Shown: positions 42,595-50,154 of the stretch, one piece after another
How the letters are laid out: every line of letters begins with the position of its first letter
Numbering within the stretch: position 1 is the stretch's first letter
Source: Chryseobacterium cupriresistens
GTDB lineage: Bacteria; Bacteroidota; Bacteroidia; Flavobacteriales; Weeksellaceae
Length of the DNA stretch: 64,000 nucleotides
Reading direction: 5' to 3'
Assembly: GCF_046614675.1 (NCBI RefSeq)
Contig: NZ_JBKKJT010000009.1
Span: 1-64,000 of the forward strand
The notes under the pieces: model-generated
What the model saw: only the letters and a program-made list of their open reading frames with translations
What the model was told of the DNA's origin: nothing
Databases searched by the model: none
Position numbers and translations under genes: made by a program

Positions 42595-43577
42595 TATTTA
42601 TTAAGTGCTTTTTCAACTTCATTTCCACACAGATCCATGATGGAAATTCCATAATGCCTTGCCTGTTGAGGAAGAATACTTGCAGGAGAGAATCCTGGGT
42701 TGGTATTCATTTCAAGCATATAAGGAATTCCGTTCATCAGAATGTATTCACTTCTGGAAAAACCACTCATTCCTAATGAATTATAAGCTCTTTTAGCGAT
42801 TTCTTCCACTCTTTTTGTGGTTTCCTCGTCAATTCTTGCCGGTGTAATTTCTTCAGAAGCACCTTCATATTTTGCCTCATAATCAAAAAACTCATTGGTA
42901 GGAACAATTTCTGTGATTCCCAAAACAATGGTTTCTCCTTTAAAATCAATAACGCCTACGGAAACTTCCATTCCATCTAAGAAACTTTCGATCAGGATTT
43001 CGTCATCTTCCTTGAATGCAATTTCAGTGGCAGCAATAAGTTCTGATTTTTCTTTTACTTTTGAAATTCCCAGAGAAGAACCGGACTGGTTAGGTTTTAC
43101 AAATAGTGGGAGATTCAATTCTGCTACAATTTCATCCACATTGATGTCTTCCCCTTTTCTTAAATAAATACTTTTAGCAGAAGGAATTCCGTATTTTGAT
43201 AATACGGCAAGAGTGTCTTTTTTATTGAAAGTAAGAGCACTCTGATAAAAATCGCAGCCTGTATATTTTTGTCCAATAGCATCCCAATATGCCTGAAGAA
43301 CTCCGTTTTCTCCCGGAGTTCCGTGGATGATATTGAAACAAACATCAAATTTTAAGTTTTCACCATTATCTAAAGTCACAGAAAAATCTCCTCTGTTGAT
43401 GGCATATTTTGTGTCATTTTCCCCTAAAAAATACCATTTATCTTTAAGGACTACTACCTTATATACATCATAGAGATTTCTGTCCAGAGAATCATAAATC
43501 AATTGTCCGCTTTTTAAGGAAACAACATATTCATCGGAATAGCCTCCCATTACTACGGCAACACTTTTTTTATTCAT
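42594..43577 (-). CDS. ddl: D-alanine--D-alanine ligase
   Basis: This ATP-grasp ligase makes the D-Ala-D-Ala end of the peptidoglycan precursor. Roughly 327 residues include VVMGGYSDEYVVSLKSG, NIIHGTPGENGVLQAYWD, LFVKPNQSGSSLGISKV and NGIPYMLEMNTNPGFS. I start at the second of two in-frame Met codons (43577); 43583 is equally possible. A TAAATTTG -7 element lies upstream. It is divergent from a PASTA-domain gene, another peptidoglycan-binding type. Confidence 0.96.
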   Translation of the reverse strand: MNKKSVAVVMGGYSDEYVVSLKSGQLIYDSLDRNLYDVYKVVVLKDKWYFLGENDTKYAINRGDFSVTLDNGENLKFDVCFNIIHGTPGENGVLQAYWDAIGQKYTGCDFYQSALTFNKKDTLAVLSKYGIPSAKSIYLRKGEDINVDEIVAELNLPLFVKPNQSGSSLGISKVKEKSELIAATEIAFKEDDEILIESFLDGMEVSVGVIDFKGETIVLGITEIVPTNEFFDYEAKYEGASEEITPARIDEETTKRVEEIAKRAYNSLGMSGFSRSEYILMNGIPYMLEMNTNPGFSPASILPQQARHYGISIMDLCGNEVEKALNK

Positions 43578-43599
43578 AACCATATAGTATCAATTAAGG

Positions 43600-43607
43600 C
43601 AAATTTA
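43600..43607 (-). promoter_or_regulatory. -7 element of ddl
   Basis: TAAATTTGC on the minus strand, 16 to 22 bases before the candidate start codons. Confidence 0.6.
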
Positions 43608-43699
43608 ATCATTTTATGCAATGCAATATGGGAAATCGGCAAATTTTAAAATCAAAAATGAATTGTGTTAAATAAAAAGTCCATTCTAAAATTATTAGC

Positions 43700-43707
43700 T
43701 ATATTTG
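43700..43707 (+). promoter_or_regulatory. -7 element of the PASTA gene
   Basis: TATATTTG followed by C, 26 bases before the ATG at 43734. It lies inside a longer GTG-initiated reading frame from 43665, which makes that longer start unlikely. Confidence 0.55.
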
Positions 43708-43733
43708 CGGTTATAATTAAAGTATTTTTAAGT

Positions 43734-44816
43734 ATGCTTAAATCACTTTTCAATTGGAAAGTTTTACTGAATTTAGTAGTAGCCATCGGTGTTTTCGTGG
43801 GGCTTGTATGGCTTACATTTCGCTGGTTGGAGTACCATACTAATCACGGTCAGGAAATTCCTGTTCCCAATGTTGTAAATAAATCAGTGCATGATGCCGT
43901 TAAAATATTAGATGATACGGGGCTGGAATATGAAGTAGACAGTGCCAATTATGATCCTAAATACAGACCATTCCAGGTATTGCAGGTATATCCTGCGCCA
44001 GGTTCCCGTGTAAAAGACGGAAGAACGGTAACGCTAAAAGTAAATCCGAGAACATGGGCTCCTATTGCGGTGCCGAATGTGATCAATAAATATTCAGGAC
44101 TGGCATTCCAGAGATTGGATCAGGTAGGCCTTAAAATCGGAGATACGATTTATGAGCCTAGTATTCAGAAAGATGCTCTTTTAAGAATATTATATAAAGG
44201 AAATGCGGTAAATCCGGGTACCCGTTTACCAAGATTCTCTACTATTGATGTGGTAGTAGGATCCGGGCCGATGAGAAATATCTCGATTCCTAATGTTGTA
44301 GGACTTACAGTAAAAGAAGCAAGAGCTGTCATTACCAAAAGTATGTTTGAAGTAGGATTGGTAGAGCATGAAGATGGAGGTAAAGATGAGTCTGATATTA
44401 TCTATTATCAGGATCCTGCTTCCGGTGATGTTCGTGATCAGGGAATGCAGATCGATCTTTGGGCAAGTAAGAGGACTCCTGCCGAATTAAGAGCTAAAGT
44501 AGAGCAGCTGAATTCTATCTATCGTATGAAAGTAGATACTTCACTTCCTCCGGTACGATATGAAGAAGTACATAGTGAGCCAAGTTATGAAGCTCCGGTA
44601 GTACCAGCTCCTAGAAGAGAAACTCCAAAACCTGAAGTACCGAAAACTGAGACTCCAAAACCTCAGACTACCACTTCTAAACCTGCAGCCCAAAGTACAG
44701 AGAAGCCTAAAACTTCCACCACTACCTCTGCAGCAGGAAGTACAGCCAAGCCGGCTGCAACAACCACTCAGCAGCCTTCACAAAAGCCGAAAGCTAAGAA
44801 GGTTGTCGTAGAATAA
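43734..44816 (+). CDS. Membrane-anchored PASTA-domain protein
   Basis: This protein of about 360 residues has a short cytoplasmic N-terminus and one membrane helix (about 9-30). Three PASTA domains follow (about 41-107, 110-178, 180-247), each opening with PNV (VPNVVNKS, VPNVINKYS, IPNVVGLT). The tail of about 100 residues is rich in Pro, Thr, Lys and Ser and likely disordered. There is no kinase or penicillin-binding domain, unlike classic PASTA proteins. Its position opposite ddl supports a peptidoglycan-related role. It is followed by a terminator-like hairpin and an rluD-like gene. Confidence 0.85.
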   Translation: MLKSLFNWKVLLNLVVAIGVFVGLVWLTFRWLEYHTNHGQEIPVPNVVNKSVHDAVKILDDTGLEYEVDSANYDPKYRPFQVLQVYPAPGSRVKDGRTVTLKVNPRTWAPIAVPNVINKYSGLAFQRLDQVGLKIGDTIYEPSIQKDALLRILYKGNAVNPGTRLPRFSTIDVVVGSGPMRNISIPNVVGLTVKEARAVITKSMFEVGLVEHEDGGKDESDIIYYQDPASGDVRDQGMQIDLWASKRTPAELRAKVEQLNSIYRMKVDTSLPPVRYEEVHSEPSYEAPVVPAPRRETPKPEVPKTETPKPQTTTSKPAAQSTEKPKTSTTTSAAGSTAKPAATTTQQPSQKPKAKKVVVE

Positions 44817-44839
44817 AATCAGATTAATATCAAAAATAC

Positions 44840-44870
44840 AGGCTTCAACTGCAAAATGTTGAGGCCTTTT
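44840..44870 (+). terminator. Terminator after the PASTA gene
   Basis: A 10-bp stem AGGCTTCAAC / GTTGAGGCCT (one G-T pair) with an 8-base loop is followed by TTT. It is 20 bases from the next start codon, so the rluD-like gene may depend on readthrough. Confidence 0.7.
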
Positions 44871-44889
44871 GTGTAAAAAATATAAAACA

Positions 44890-45963
44890 ATGTCAGAAGA
44901 TAACGAAGATTTTTTAGATGAAGAATTATTAGATTCCAACAGTATCGAAAACATCGATATTGATGAGGAAAATAAAGGTTTATATGAACATCTTAATATC
45001 ACTGTTGACAGTAAACAGGAACCATTAAGAATTGATAAGTTCCTTTTAATATACAGACAGAATTCTTCAAGGAATAAAATTTCACAGACCTGCAGAGCCG
45101 GAAATGTTATCGTGAACGGAACTGCGGTGAAACAGAATTACCGGGTGAAACCGGGAGATCAGATTTCAGTTTTGCTTACGCACCCTCCAAGAGAAAATGT
45201 CATAATTCCACAGGATATTCCGGTGAATATTGTTTATGAAGATGATGATCTTGTAGTAGTAGATAAAGAAGCAGGAATGGTAGTACACCCCGGATTCGGA
45301 AACTGGGACGGAACATTGGTGAATGCGCTTGCTTTCCATTTTGAAAAGAACGGTGAGAAATCCGATCTTGACAGAGTAGGGCTTGTACACAGGATTGATA
45401 AAGATACATCAGGACTGTTGGTGATTGCCAAGAATGAATATGCATTGAGCTTCCTTGCCAAACAGTTCTTTAACAGAACTACAAAGAGACTGTACTGGGC
45501 TTTTGTGTGGGGAAATATGCAGGATGATGAGGGGACCATCAGAGGCCACATCGGAAGACATCCTAAAAACAGAATGCAGATGTCCGTTTATGAAGACGGC
45601 AGCCAGGGGAAACACGCTGTGACCCATTATAAAGTCCTTGAGAGATTCAAATATATGACCTGGGTAGAATGTAAGCTGGAAACGGGGAGGACCCATCAGA
45701 TCAGAGCGCATTTCAGACATATTGGCCATACTTTGTTTAATGATGAAAGATATGAGGGACATACACCTTTGAGAGGGGTAAATCTTCCCAAATACAAGCA
45801 ATTTATTAAAAATGTTTTTGAAATTTTGCCAAGACATGCCCTTCATGCCCATACCCTTGGATTTATACACCCAACAACAAAGAAGGAATTATATTTTGAG
45901 AGCCCAATGCCCAAAGATATGGCGGATGCTGTAAAAAAATGGAGAAATTATTTGGAAAACTAA
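44890..45963 (+). CDS. rluD: RluA/RluD-family pseudouridine synthase
   Basis: This enzyme modifies uridines in 23S rRNA, most likely the RluD sites. The product is about 357 residues from the Met at 44890. The acidic N-terminus (SEDNEDFLDEELLDS) precedes an S4 RNA-binding domain (RIDKFLLIYRQNSSRNKISQ). The catalytic domain has VHRIDKDTSGLLVIAKN with the active-site Asp, and ETGRTHQIRAHFRHIGH. I prefer this start over 44869, because the earlier seven residues (MCKKYKT) lie in the terminator-to-leader region. Confidence 0.92.
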   Translation: MSEDNEDFLDEELLDSNSIENIDIDEENKGLYEHLNITVDSKQEPLRIDKFLLIYRQNSSRNKISQTCRAGNVIVNGTAVKQNYRVKPGDQISVLLTHPPRENVIIPQDIPVNIVYEDDDLVVVDKEAGMVVHPGFGNWDGTLVNALAFHFEKNGEKSDLDRVGLVHRIDKDTSGLLVIAKNEYALSFLAKQFFNRTTKRLYWAFVWGNMQDDEGTIRGHIGRHPKNRMQMSVYEDGSQGKHAVTHYKVLERFKYMTWVECKLETGRTHQIRAHFRHIGHTLFNDERYEGHTPLRGVNLPKYKQFIKNVFEILPRHALHAHTLGFIHPTTKKELYFESPMPKDMADAVKKWRNYLEN

Positions 45964-45983
45964 AAATATATTGAGATTTTTTT

Positions 45984-45991
45984 TATATTTG
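45984..45991 (+). promoter_or_regulatory. -7 element of the porP/sprF-like gene
   Basis: TATATTTG, 23 bases before the ATG at 46015. It argues against the upstream TTG start at 45997. Confidence 0.6.
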
Positions 45992-46014
45992 TTGAATTGA
46001 AATCAAGATTTGTT

Positions 46015-46965
46015 ATGAGAAAACTATATGCTATCGTATGTTTAGCTCTTTTGTCAAATGCATACAAAGCACAAGAATCACTACCATACTATCAGCAATA
46101 TCTTTTGGATGGTGAGTTCCTGTTCAACCCAGCTCAATACGGAAAAACAGATTACGTACAGCTCAACGCCAATTATCAACAACAATTTTCAAAATTTAGT
46201 AATTCTCCGAATGTGCAGTCAATCGGGATCAATGCGAATATCTTTGATAGAGTAGGTGCTGGTATTTCCGTGTTCAGAGACAGTAACGGACCGATCTCTG
46301 CGGGTGGTATCACGGCTGGTGCTTCATATTTTATTCCGCTAAGTAGTGAAGGAGACAGAAAAGACCAGTTCTCTTTCGGTACAAGTGTTAACTTCTATAA
46401 CATGAATTTTGATTATTCAAAAATCAATACTGAAGAAGGAGGAGACCCATTATTGAGAGGTGAAGAAAGTAACATCTTCATGGTGTATGCCAACTTCGGT
46501 TTGGCCGCTACCTACAGAGGATTATTCGGGGGTGTTTCCGTAAATGATATCGCATTAAGTAATGATGCCTCTATCGTAAACAACTACGAGCCTTCTCCAA
46601 TTAAATTCTTCTTAAATTTAGGATACAACTGGAACATTGCTGATAATATTACCATTGCACCGTCAGCATTGATCAACCTTAACACAAATTCAACAAGAAT
46701 GATCGACTGGAACCTGATGGCGACATTCTCTAACGATATCAACGCATTCTCTTTCGGGGTAAGCTACAGAACGGTTCAGAACAGATTTGACAATCAGGAC
46801 CTGAGTATCTCTCCAATTGTAAAGGTAAGATTCAACAAATTCATGATCGGAGCTACTTATAACCTTGGATTATCTGATATCCAGAGCTATGGAGGAAACA
46901 GCTTCATGATCGGTCTTGGATATAACTTCGACAACTTTATTAATGCTAGAGGATTTAGATACTAA
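46015..46965 (+). CDS. PorP/SprF family type IX secretion system membrane protein
   Basis: This outer-membrane barrel has about 316 residues with a signal peptide (MRKLYAIVCLALLSNAYKAQ). Family signatures are LPYYQQYLLDGEFLFNPAQYGKTD at the N-terminus, FGTSVNFYNMNFDYSKI and the terminal MIGLGYNFDNFINARGFRY. SprF-like proteins accompany specific T9SS cargo, such as SprB adhesins, in Flavobacterium. No adhesin gene is adjacent here. Separate promoter and terminator make it a single-gene unit. Confidence 0.92.
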   Translation: MRKLYAIVCLALLSNAYKAQESLPYYQQYLLDGEFLFNPAQYGKTDYVQLNANYQQQFSKFSNSPNVQSIGINANIFDRVGAGISVFRDSNGPISAGGITAGASYFIPLSSEGDRKDQFSFGTSVNFYNMNFDYSKINTEEGGDPLLRGEESNIFMVYANFGLAATYRGLFGGVSVNDIALSNDASIVNNYEPSPIKFFLNLGYNWNIADNITIAPSALINLNTNSTRMIDWNLMATFSNDINAFSFGVSYRTVQNRFDNQDLSISPIVKVRFNKFMIGATYNLGLSDIQSYGGNSFMIGLGYNFDNFINARGFRY

Positions 46966-46988
46966 TTAATTTAATTTAAATAAATTTG

Positions 46989-47016
46989 AGCTCTGAAATT
47001 TTTCAGAGCTTTTTTT
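46989..47016 (+). terminator. Terminator of the porP/sprF-like gene
   Basis: A perfect stem AGCTCTGAA / TTCAGAGCT is followed by seven T. The last T directly abuts the hemW start codon. Confidence 0.9.
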
Positions 47017-48141
47017 ATGATATATATTCACATTCCGTTCTGTAAACAAAAATGCAGTTACTGCAACTTTCACTTTTCAACATCCCTGAATTTCAAGGAT
47101 CAAATGCTTCGTGCCATGAAAACTGAAATACTGCTGAGAAAAGATGAATTGCAGAACAAAAACCTGAAATCCCTGTATTTCGGAGGAGGAACTCCTTCTA
47201 TTCTTTCTGTGGATGAAATTAATTCTTTAATAGACGAAGTATTACGGTATTTCAGTTTTGAAAAAGATATAGAAGTTACCTTGGAAGCCAATCCCGATGA
47301 TTTAGATAAAAATTTTTTAAAACAGCTTGCCGGAACACCTGTAAACAGATTGTCCATTGGCACACAAAGCTTTTTTGAAGAAGATCTGAAACTGATGAAC
47401 AGGGCTCACAGTGCTTCAGAAGCAGAAAGCTCCATCAAACGGGCTCAGGATTCCGGTTTTGAAAACCTGAGTATTGACCTGATCTATGGTTCGCCCACAT
47501 CCAATCTTGAAATCTGGAAAGAAAACCTGAATAAGACAATTGCTTTAGAAGTTCCTCATATTTCATCTTATGCATTAACTGTTGAGCCTAAAACAGCTTT
47601 AGAAAACTGGATCTCCAAAGGGAAAATAAAAAGTCCCCGGGAAGAAGAGCAAAACAGGGAATTCTATTATCTATCCGACTTTTTAAAAGATCATGGTTTT
47701 GAACATTATGAAGTTTCCAATTTTGCCAAACCTGGCTTTTACTCACGCCACAATTCTGCTTACTGGAAATACAATGAATATCTTGGAATAGGACCGTCAG
47801 CACATTCCTATAACGGATTTGATGTCCGAAGCTGGAATGTCGCCAATAATCAGCAGTACATCAAAAAACTGAATGATAAACTTCTTGCCAAAGAAGAAGA
47901 AATTCTTTCCCAGGAAGATCAGTTTAATGAAATGATTATGATAGGCTTACGAACCATCTGGGGTGTAGATCTGGAAAGTTTAAAAAATAAATTTTCAGAG
48001 AGATTGTTAGAACATTTTCATAGAGAAATCAAAGCTAAAATGGAGGAAGGTATTTTAATCATTGAGAATGAACATTTAAAAATTCCTGAAAAACATTGGT
48101 TTATGGCAGACGGAATTGCTTCGGATTTGTTTATTGTATAA
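47017..48141 (+). CDS. hemW: Radical SAM protein HemW (coproporphyrinogen III oxidase-like)
   Basis: HemW is a heme-binding radical SAM protein thought to deliver heme to respiratory enzymes. It was formerly called a coproporphyrinogen oxidase. The 374 residues have the CxxxCxxC cluster motif at Cys9, Cys13 and Cys16 (HIPFCKQKCSYCNF), then SLYFGGGTPS and SIGTQSFFEEDLKLMNRAHS, and a C-terminal HemN-type domain. The ATG follows the T-run of the previous gene's terminator with no leader, so translation initiation here is unusual. murI follows after 60 bases. Confidence 0.94.
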   Translation: MIYIHIPFCKQKCSYCNFHFSTSLNFKDQMLRAMKTEILLRKDELQNKNLKSLYFGGGTPSILSVDEINSLIDEVLRYFSFEKDIEVTLEANPDDLDKNFLKQLAGTPVNRLSIGTQSFFEEDLKLMNRAHSASEAESSIKRAQDSGFENLSIDLIYGSPTSNLEIWKENLNKTIALEVPHISSYALTVEPKTALENWISKGKIKSPREEEQNREFYYLSDFLKDHGFEHYEVSNFAKPGFYSRHNSAYWKYNEYLGIGPSAHSYNGFDVRSWNVANNQQYIKKLNDKLLAKEEEILSQEDQFNEMIMIGLRTIWGVDLESLKNKFSERLLEHFHREIKAKMEEGILIIENEHLKIPEKHWFMADGIASDLFIV

Positions 48142-48175
48142 TGTTTGTATGTATACAGCATGCCATAAAATTCAC

Positions 48176-48183
48176 TATTTTTG
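48176..48183 (+). promoter_or_regulatory. -7 element of murI
   Basis: TATTTTTG overlaps the upstream in-frame TTG at 48181, so that codon would lie within or before the start of transcription. This supports initiation at 48202. Confidence 0.55.
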
Positions 48184-48201
48184 TATAAAATTTCAACTCA
48201 T

Positions 48202-49032
48202 TTGAAAACAAAAAAACAAGATTATTCACATCTTTCACCCAACCAGCCTATCGGAATTTTCGACAGCGGAGTAGGAGGTCTTACCGTTGCCAAAGAAATC
48301 AAGAGACTTCTTCCTAACGAAGATCTGATCTATTTTGGAGATACAAAGCACCTTCCTTATGGAGAAAAATCCAAAGATGCGATTATTGAATATTCTACAA
48401 AGATCACCAATTTCCTGCTTGAGCAGAACTGTAAAGCGATTGTAATTGCCTGTAATACGGCAACGGCAAATGCTTTGAATGAAGTGATGCAGTCCGTTGC
48501 AGGAAGAGTTCCTGTCATAGACGTTATTAATCCTGTGGCCGAAAAAGTATCATATGAAATCCATAATAATGTAGGCGTAATTGCTACCAAAGCAACCGTA
48601 AATTCAGGGCTCTACAAAAAGAGTATCCGAAAGCATAATAAATGGATCAAAGTAGACGAACTGGCAACACCATTATTGGTTCCTGCTATTGAAGAAGGGT
48701 TTAAAAACCATCCCATCACCCATGCTATTATTTATAATTATTTAAGTAATAATAAATTAAAAAATATTGAAACTCTGATTCTTGGCTGTACGCATTATCC
48801 TCTTTTAATTGATGAGATTAAACAGTATTATGGAAACAGAGTCCGTGTTATTGACTCTCCGAATATTGTAGCCAATCATCTGAAGATCATTCTTGATAAG
48901 TATAATCTTTTACATGATCATAACTCAAAGCCTAATTATCATTTCTATCTTTCGGATATTACCAAGAATTTTGAGAAAATTTCAAAGAAGTTCTTCGGAA
49001 AATCCATTGACTTAGAATTGAAAGTATTATAA
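48202..49032 (+). CDS. murI: Glutamate racemase
   Basis: This enzyme supplies D-glutamate for peptidoglycan. Roughly 276 residues show IGIFDSGVGGLTVAKEI, the catalytic Cys motifs VIACNTATANAL and LILGCTHYPLL, and YFGDTKHLPYGEKS. No ATG fits the N-terminus. A TTG at 48202 (LKTKKQDYSH) is the best start, because the next upstream TTG lies in a promoter element. It could also be read through from hemW. The length is typical. Confidence 0.93.
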   Translation: MKTKKQDYSHLSPNQPIGIFDSGVGGLTVAKEIKRLLPNEDLIYFGDTKHLPYGEKSKDAIIEYSTKITNFLLEQNCKAIVIACNTATANALNEVMQSVAGRVPVIDVINPVAEKVSYEIHNNVGVIATKATVNSGLYKKSIRKHNKWIKVDELATPLLVPAIEEGFKNHPITHAIIYNYLSNNKLKNIETLILGCTHYPLLIDEIKQYYGNRVRVIDSPNIVANHLKIILDKYNLLHDHNSKPNYHFYLSDITKNFEKISKKFFGKSIDLELKVL

Positions 49033-49035
49033 ATA

Positions 49036-49068
49036 AAAAGTCTGCCTCATATTGAAGCAGACTTTTTT
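49036..49068. terminator. Bidirectional terminator
   Basis: A 10-bp stem AAAAGTCTGC / GCAGACTTTT with an 11-base loop is followed by T residues. It separates convergent murI and the nitroreductase gene. Confidence 0.88.
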
Positions 49069-49109
49069 ATTAGGCCTTTGTGAAAGAGATTGTGAAATTT
49101 GTGTTTATG

Positions 49110-49709
49110 TTACGCCTCTATAATTACTTTTTCAGCATTCAGCCTTTTCTTCGGATTGAATTTCGGCTGATTAGCATCTGCTTCATCTCTCTGTCCGATG
49201 GCTACGGCAAATAAGGTTTCATATTTTTCATTATTCAGAACAGCATCATAACCCTCCGGTTCAATTCCTTCCATTGGAGTAGAATCTATTCCCATTGCTG
49301 CGCATGCAGACAAAAGAACTCCTAATGATAAATATACCTGATGACCAAGCCATGATTTTATTGCTTCTTCTCCCTTAGGTTTTACCATCGTTCGGTAATA
49401 ATTAACAGAACCTTCAGGAAGGTTTTCTTCAATTTGCTTTTCAAAGTTTTCTATATTTCTGATCACTTGAAAAACAATTACATGACTACTATCCAGTACT
49501 TTTTCTTTATTAAAATAAGACTTGTCACCCAATTCCTTTTTCAGTTGCGGATCATTAACGAAAATAAAATTCCATGGCTGGCTGTTAATGGAGGAAGGAC
49601 TTAAGTTTAAAATCTCCTGAAGCATTGCAATTTGTTCTTCACTGATTTTTCCCTGTGGATTATACTTTTTTACAGTATACCTGTTTTTCATTTGGTCTAA
49701 AAAGTTCAT
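49110..49709 (-). CDS. NAD(P)H-dependent nitroreductase-family oxidoreductase
   Basis: This 199-residue flavin-binding oxidoreductase of the nitroreductase family likely reduces quinones or nitro compounds. Motifs are MKNRYTVKKYNPQGKIS, LSPSSINSQPWNFIFVNDP and ACAAMGIDSTPMEGIEPEGYD. It is divergent from an HxlR-type regulator whose start lies 84 bases away. The two share inverted-repeat DNA, the standard arrangement of a redox or electrophile-sensing regulator with its target. Confidence 0.92.
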   Translation of the reverse strand: MNFLDQMKNRYTVKKYNPQGKISEEQIAMLQEILNLSPSSINSQPWNFIFVNDPQLKKELGDKSYFNKEKVLDSSHVIVFQVIRNIENFEKQIEENLPEGSVNYYRTMVKPKGEEAIKSWLGHQVYLSLGVLLSACAAMGIDSTPMEGIEPEGYDAVLNNEKYETLFAVAIGQRDEADANQPKFNPKKRLNAEKVIIEA

Positions 49710-49736
49710 AATTTTATACTATCATTTTTATAGTTA

Positions 49737-49744
49737 CAAAATTA
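49737..49744 (-). promoter_or_regulatory. -7 element of the nitroreductase gene
   Basis: TAATTTTG on the minus strand, immediately upstream of the left operator arm. Confidence 0.6.
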
Positions 49745-49756
49745 ATTTAAGTTTCC

Positions 49757-49764
49757 TAACTTTG
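49757..49764 (+). promoter_or_regulatory. -7 element of the HxlR gene
   Basis: TAACTTTG followed by C, 29 bases before the ATG and 11 bases before the right operator arm. Confidence 0.65.
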
Positions 49765-49793
49765 CAATAACGGTAAAAAATGATAGTATAAAA

Positions 49794-50141
49794 ATGTATA
49801 CAATAGATAATAAATCCTATCCCTGCTGTACCAGCGTTACGATGAAATTTATCGGAGGGAAATGGAAAGCAGTAATTTTACATCACCTTATTGGCGGTGC
49901 TAAGCGCTATAACGAGATAAGAAAGTCTATTCCTACCATTACGGAAAGAACATTGAGTTTGCAGCTAAAGCAATTGGAGGAAGATGGAATTGTTGACAGA
50001 AAAGTTTTTACAGAAAAACCTCCTTTAGTGGTAGAATATGAATTAACGGACTTTGGAAAGACGCTTTTACCTGTTTTGGAAGCCATAACAAAATGGGGTG
50101 AAGAGTCTCCGGTTATCTCCAAAAAAATAATCAGGAATTAA
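49794..50141 (+). CDS. HxlR-family winged-helix transcriptional regulator
   Basis: This 115-residue winged-helix protein of the HxlR/DUF24 group has TMKFIGGKWKAVILHHLIGGAKRYNEIRKSIPTITERTLSLQLKQLEEDGIVDRKVF. Adjacent Cys11-Cys12 (SYPCCTS) occupy the position of the redox-sensing cysteine in relatives such as YodB. Most likely it represses the divergent nitroreductase gene and itself through the shared inverted repeat. Its last codons overlap the end of rsmD by four bases and form one arm of a shared terminator hairpin. Confidence 0.92.
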   Translation: MYTIDNKSYPCCTSVTMKFIGGKWKAVILHHLIGGAKRYNEIRKSIPTITERTLSLQLKQLEEDGIVDRKVFTEKPPLVVEYELTDFGKTLLPVLEAITKWGEESPVISKKIIRN

Positions 50142-50154
50142 AGTTCCTGATTAT
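50127..50154. terminator. Bidirectional terminator inside overlapping gene ends
   Basis: An 11-bp perfect stem (ATAATCAGGAA 50127-50137 / TTCCTGATTAT 50144-50154) has a 6-base loop that contains both stop codons. An A-run lies to its left (a T-run for rsmD). The stem encodes the last residues of both HxlR and RsmD. Confidence 0.75.

Larger units (their letters stand above)
49712..49793. promoter_or_regulatory. Inverted-repeat operators in the nitroreductase/HxlR divergent promoter
   Basis: An 18-bp sequence (TTTTATACTATCATTTTT, 49712-49729) and its exact complement (49776-49793) lie directly beside the two start codons at 49709 and 49794. The left arm continues into ATAGTTA, giving a further dyad TACTATcatttttATAGTTA. 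The -7 elements lie between the arms. Each arm sits just downstream of a predicted transcription start, where a bound repressor would block both genes. The likely binder is the HxlR protein encoded here. Confidence 0.7.

Noticed and set aside
43665..43733. GTG-started N-terminal extension of the PASTA protein
   Set aside because: A consensus -7 element lies inside it, and it would add a second hydrophobic stretch. The ATG at 43734 is preferred.
45409..45870. Antisense open frame of 153 codons over the rluD-like gene
   Set aside because: The sense gene has the catalytic HRIDKDTSG and S4 domain. The antisense translation is low-quality sequence.
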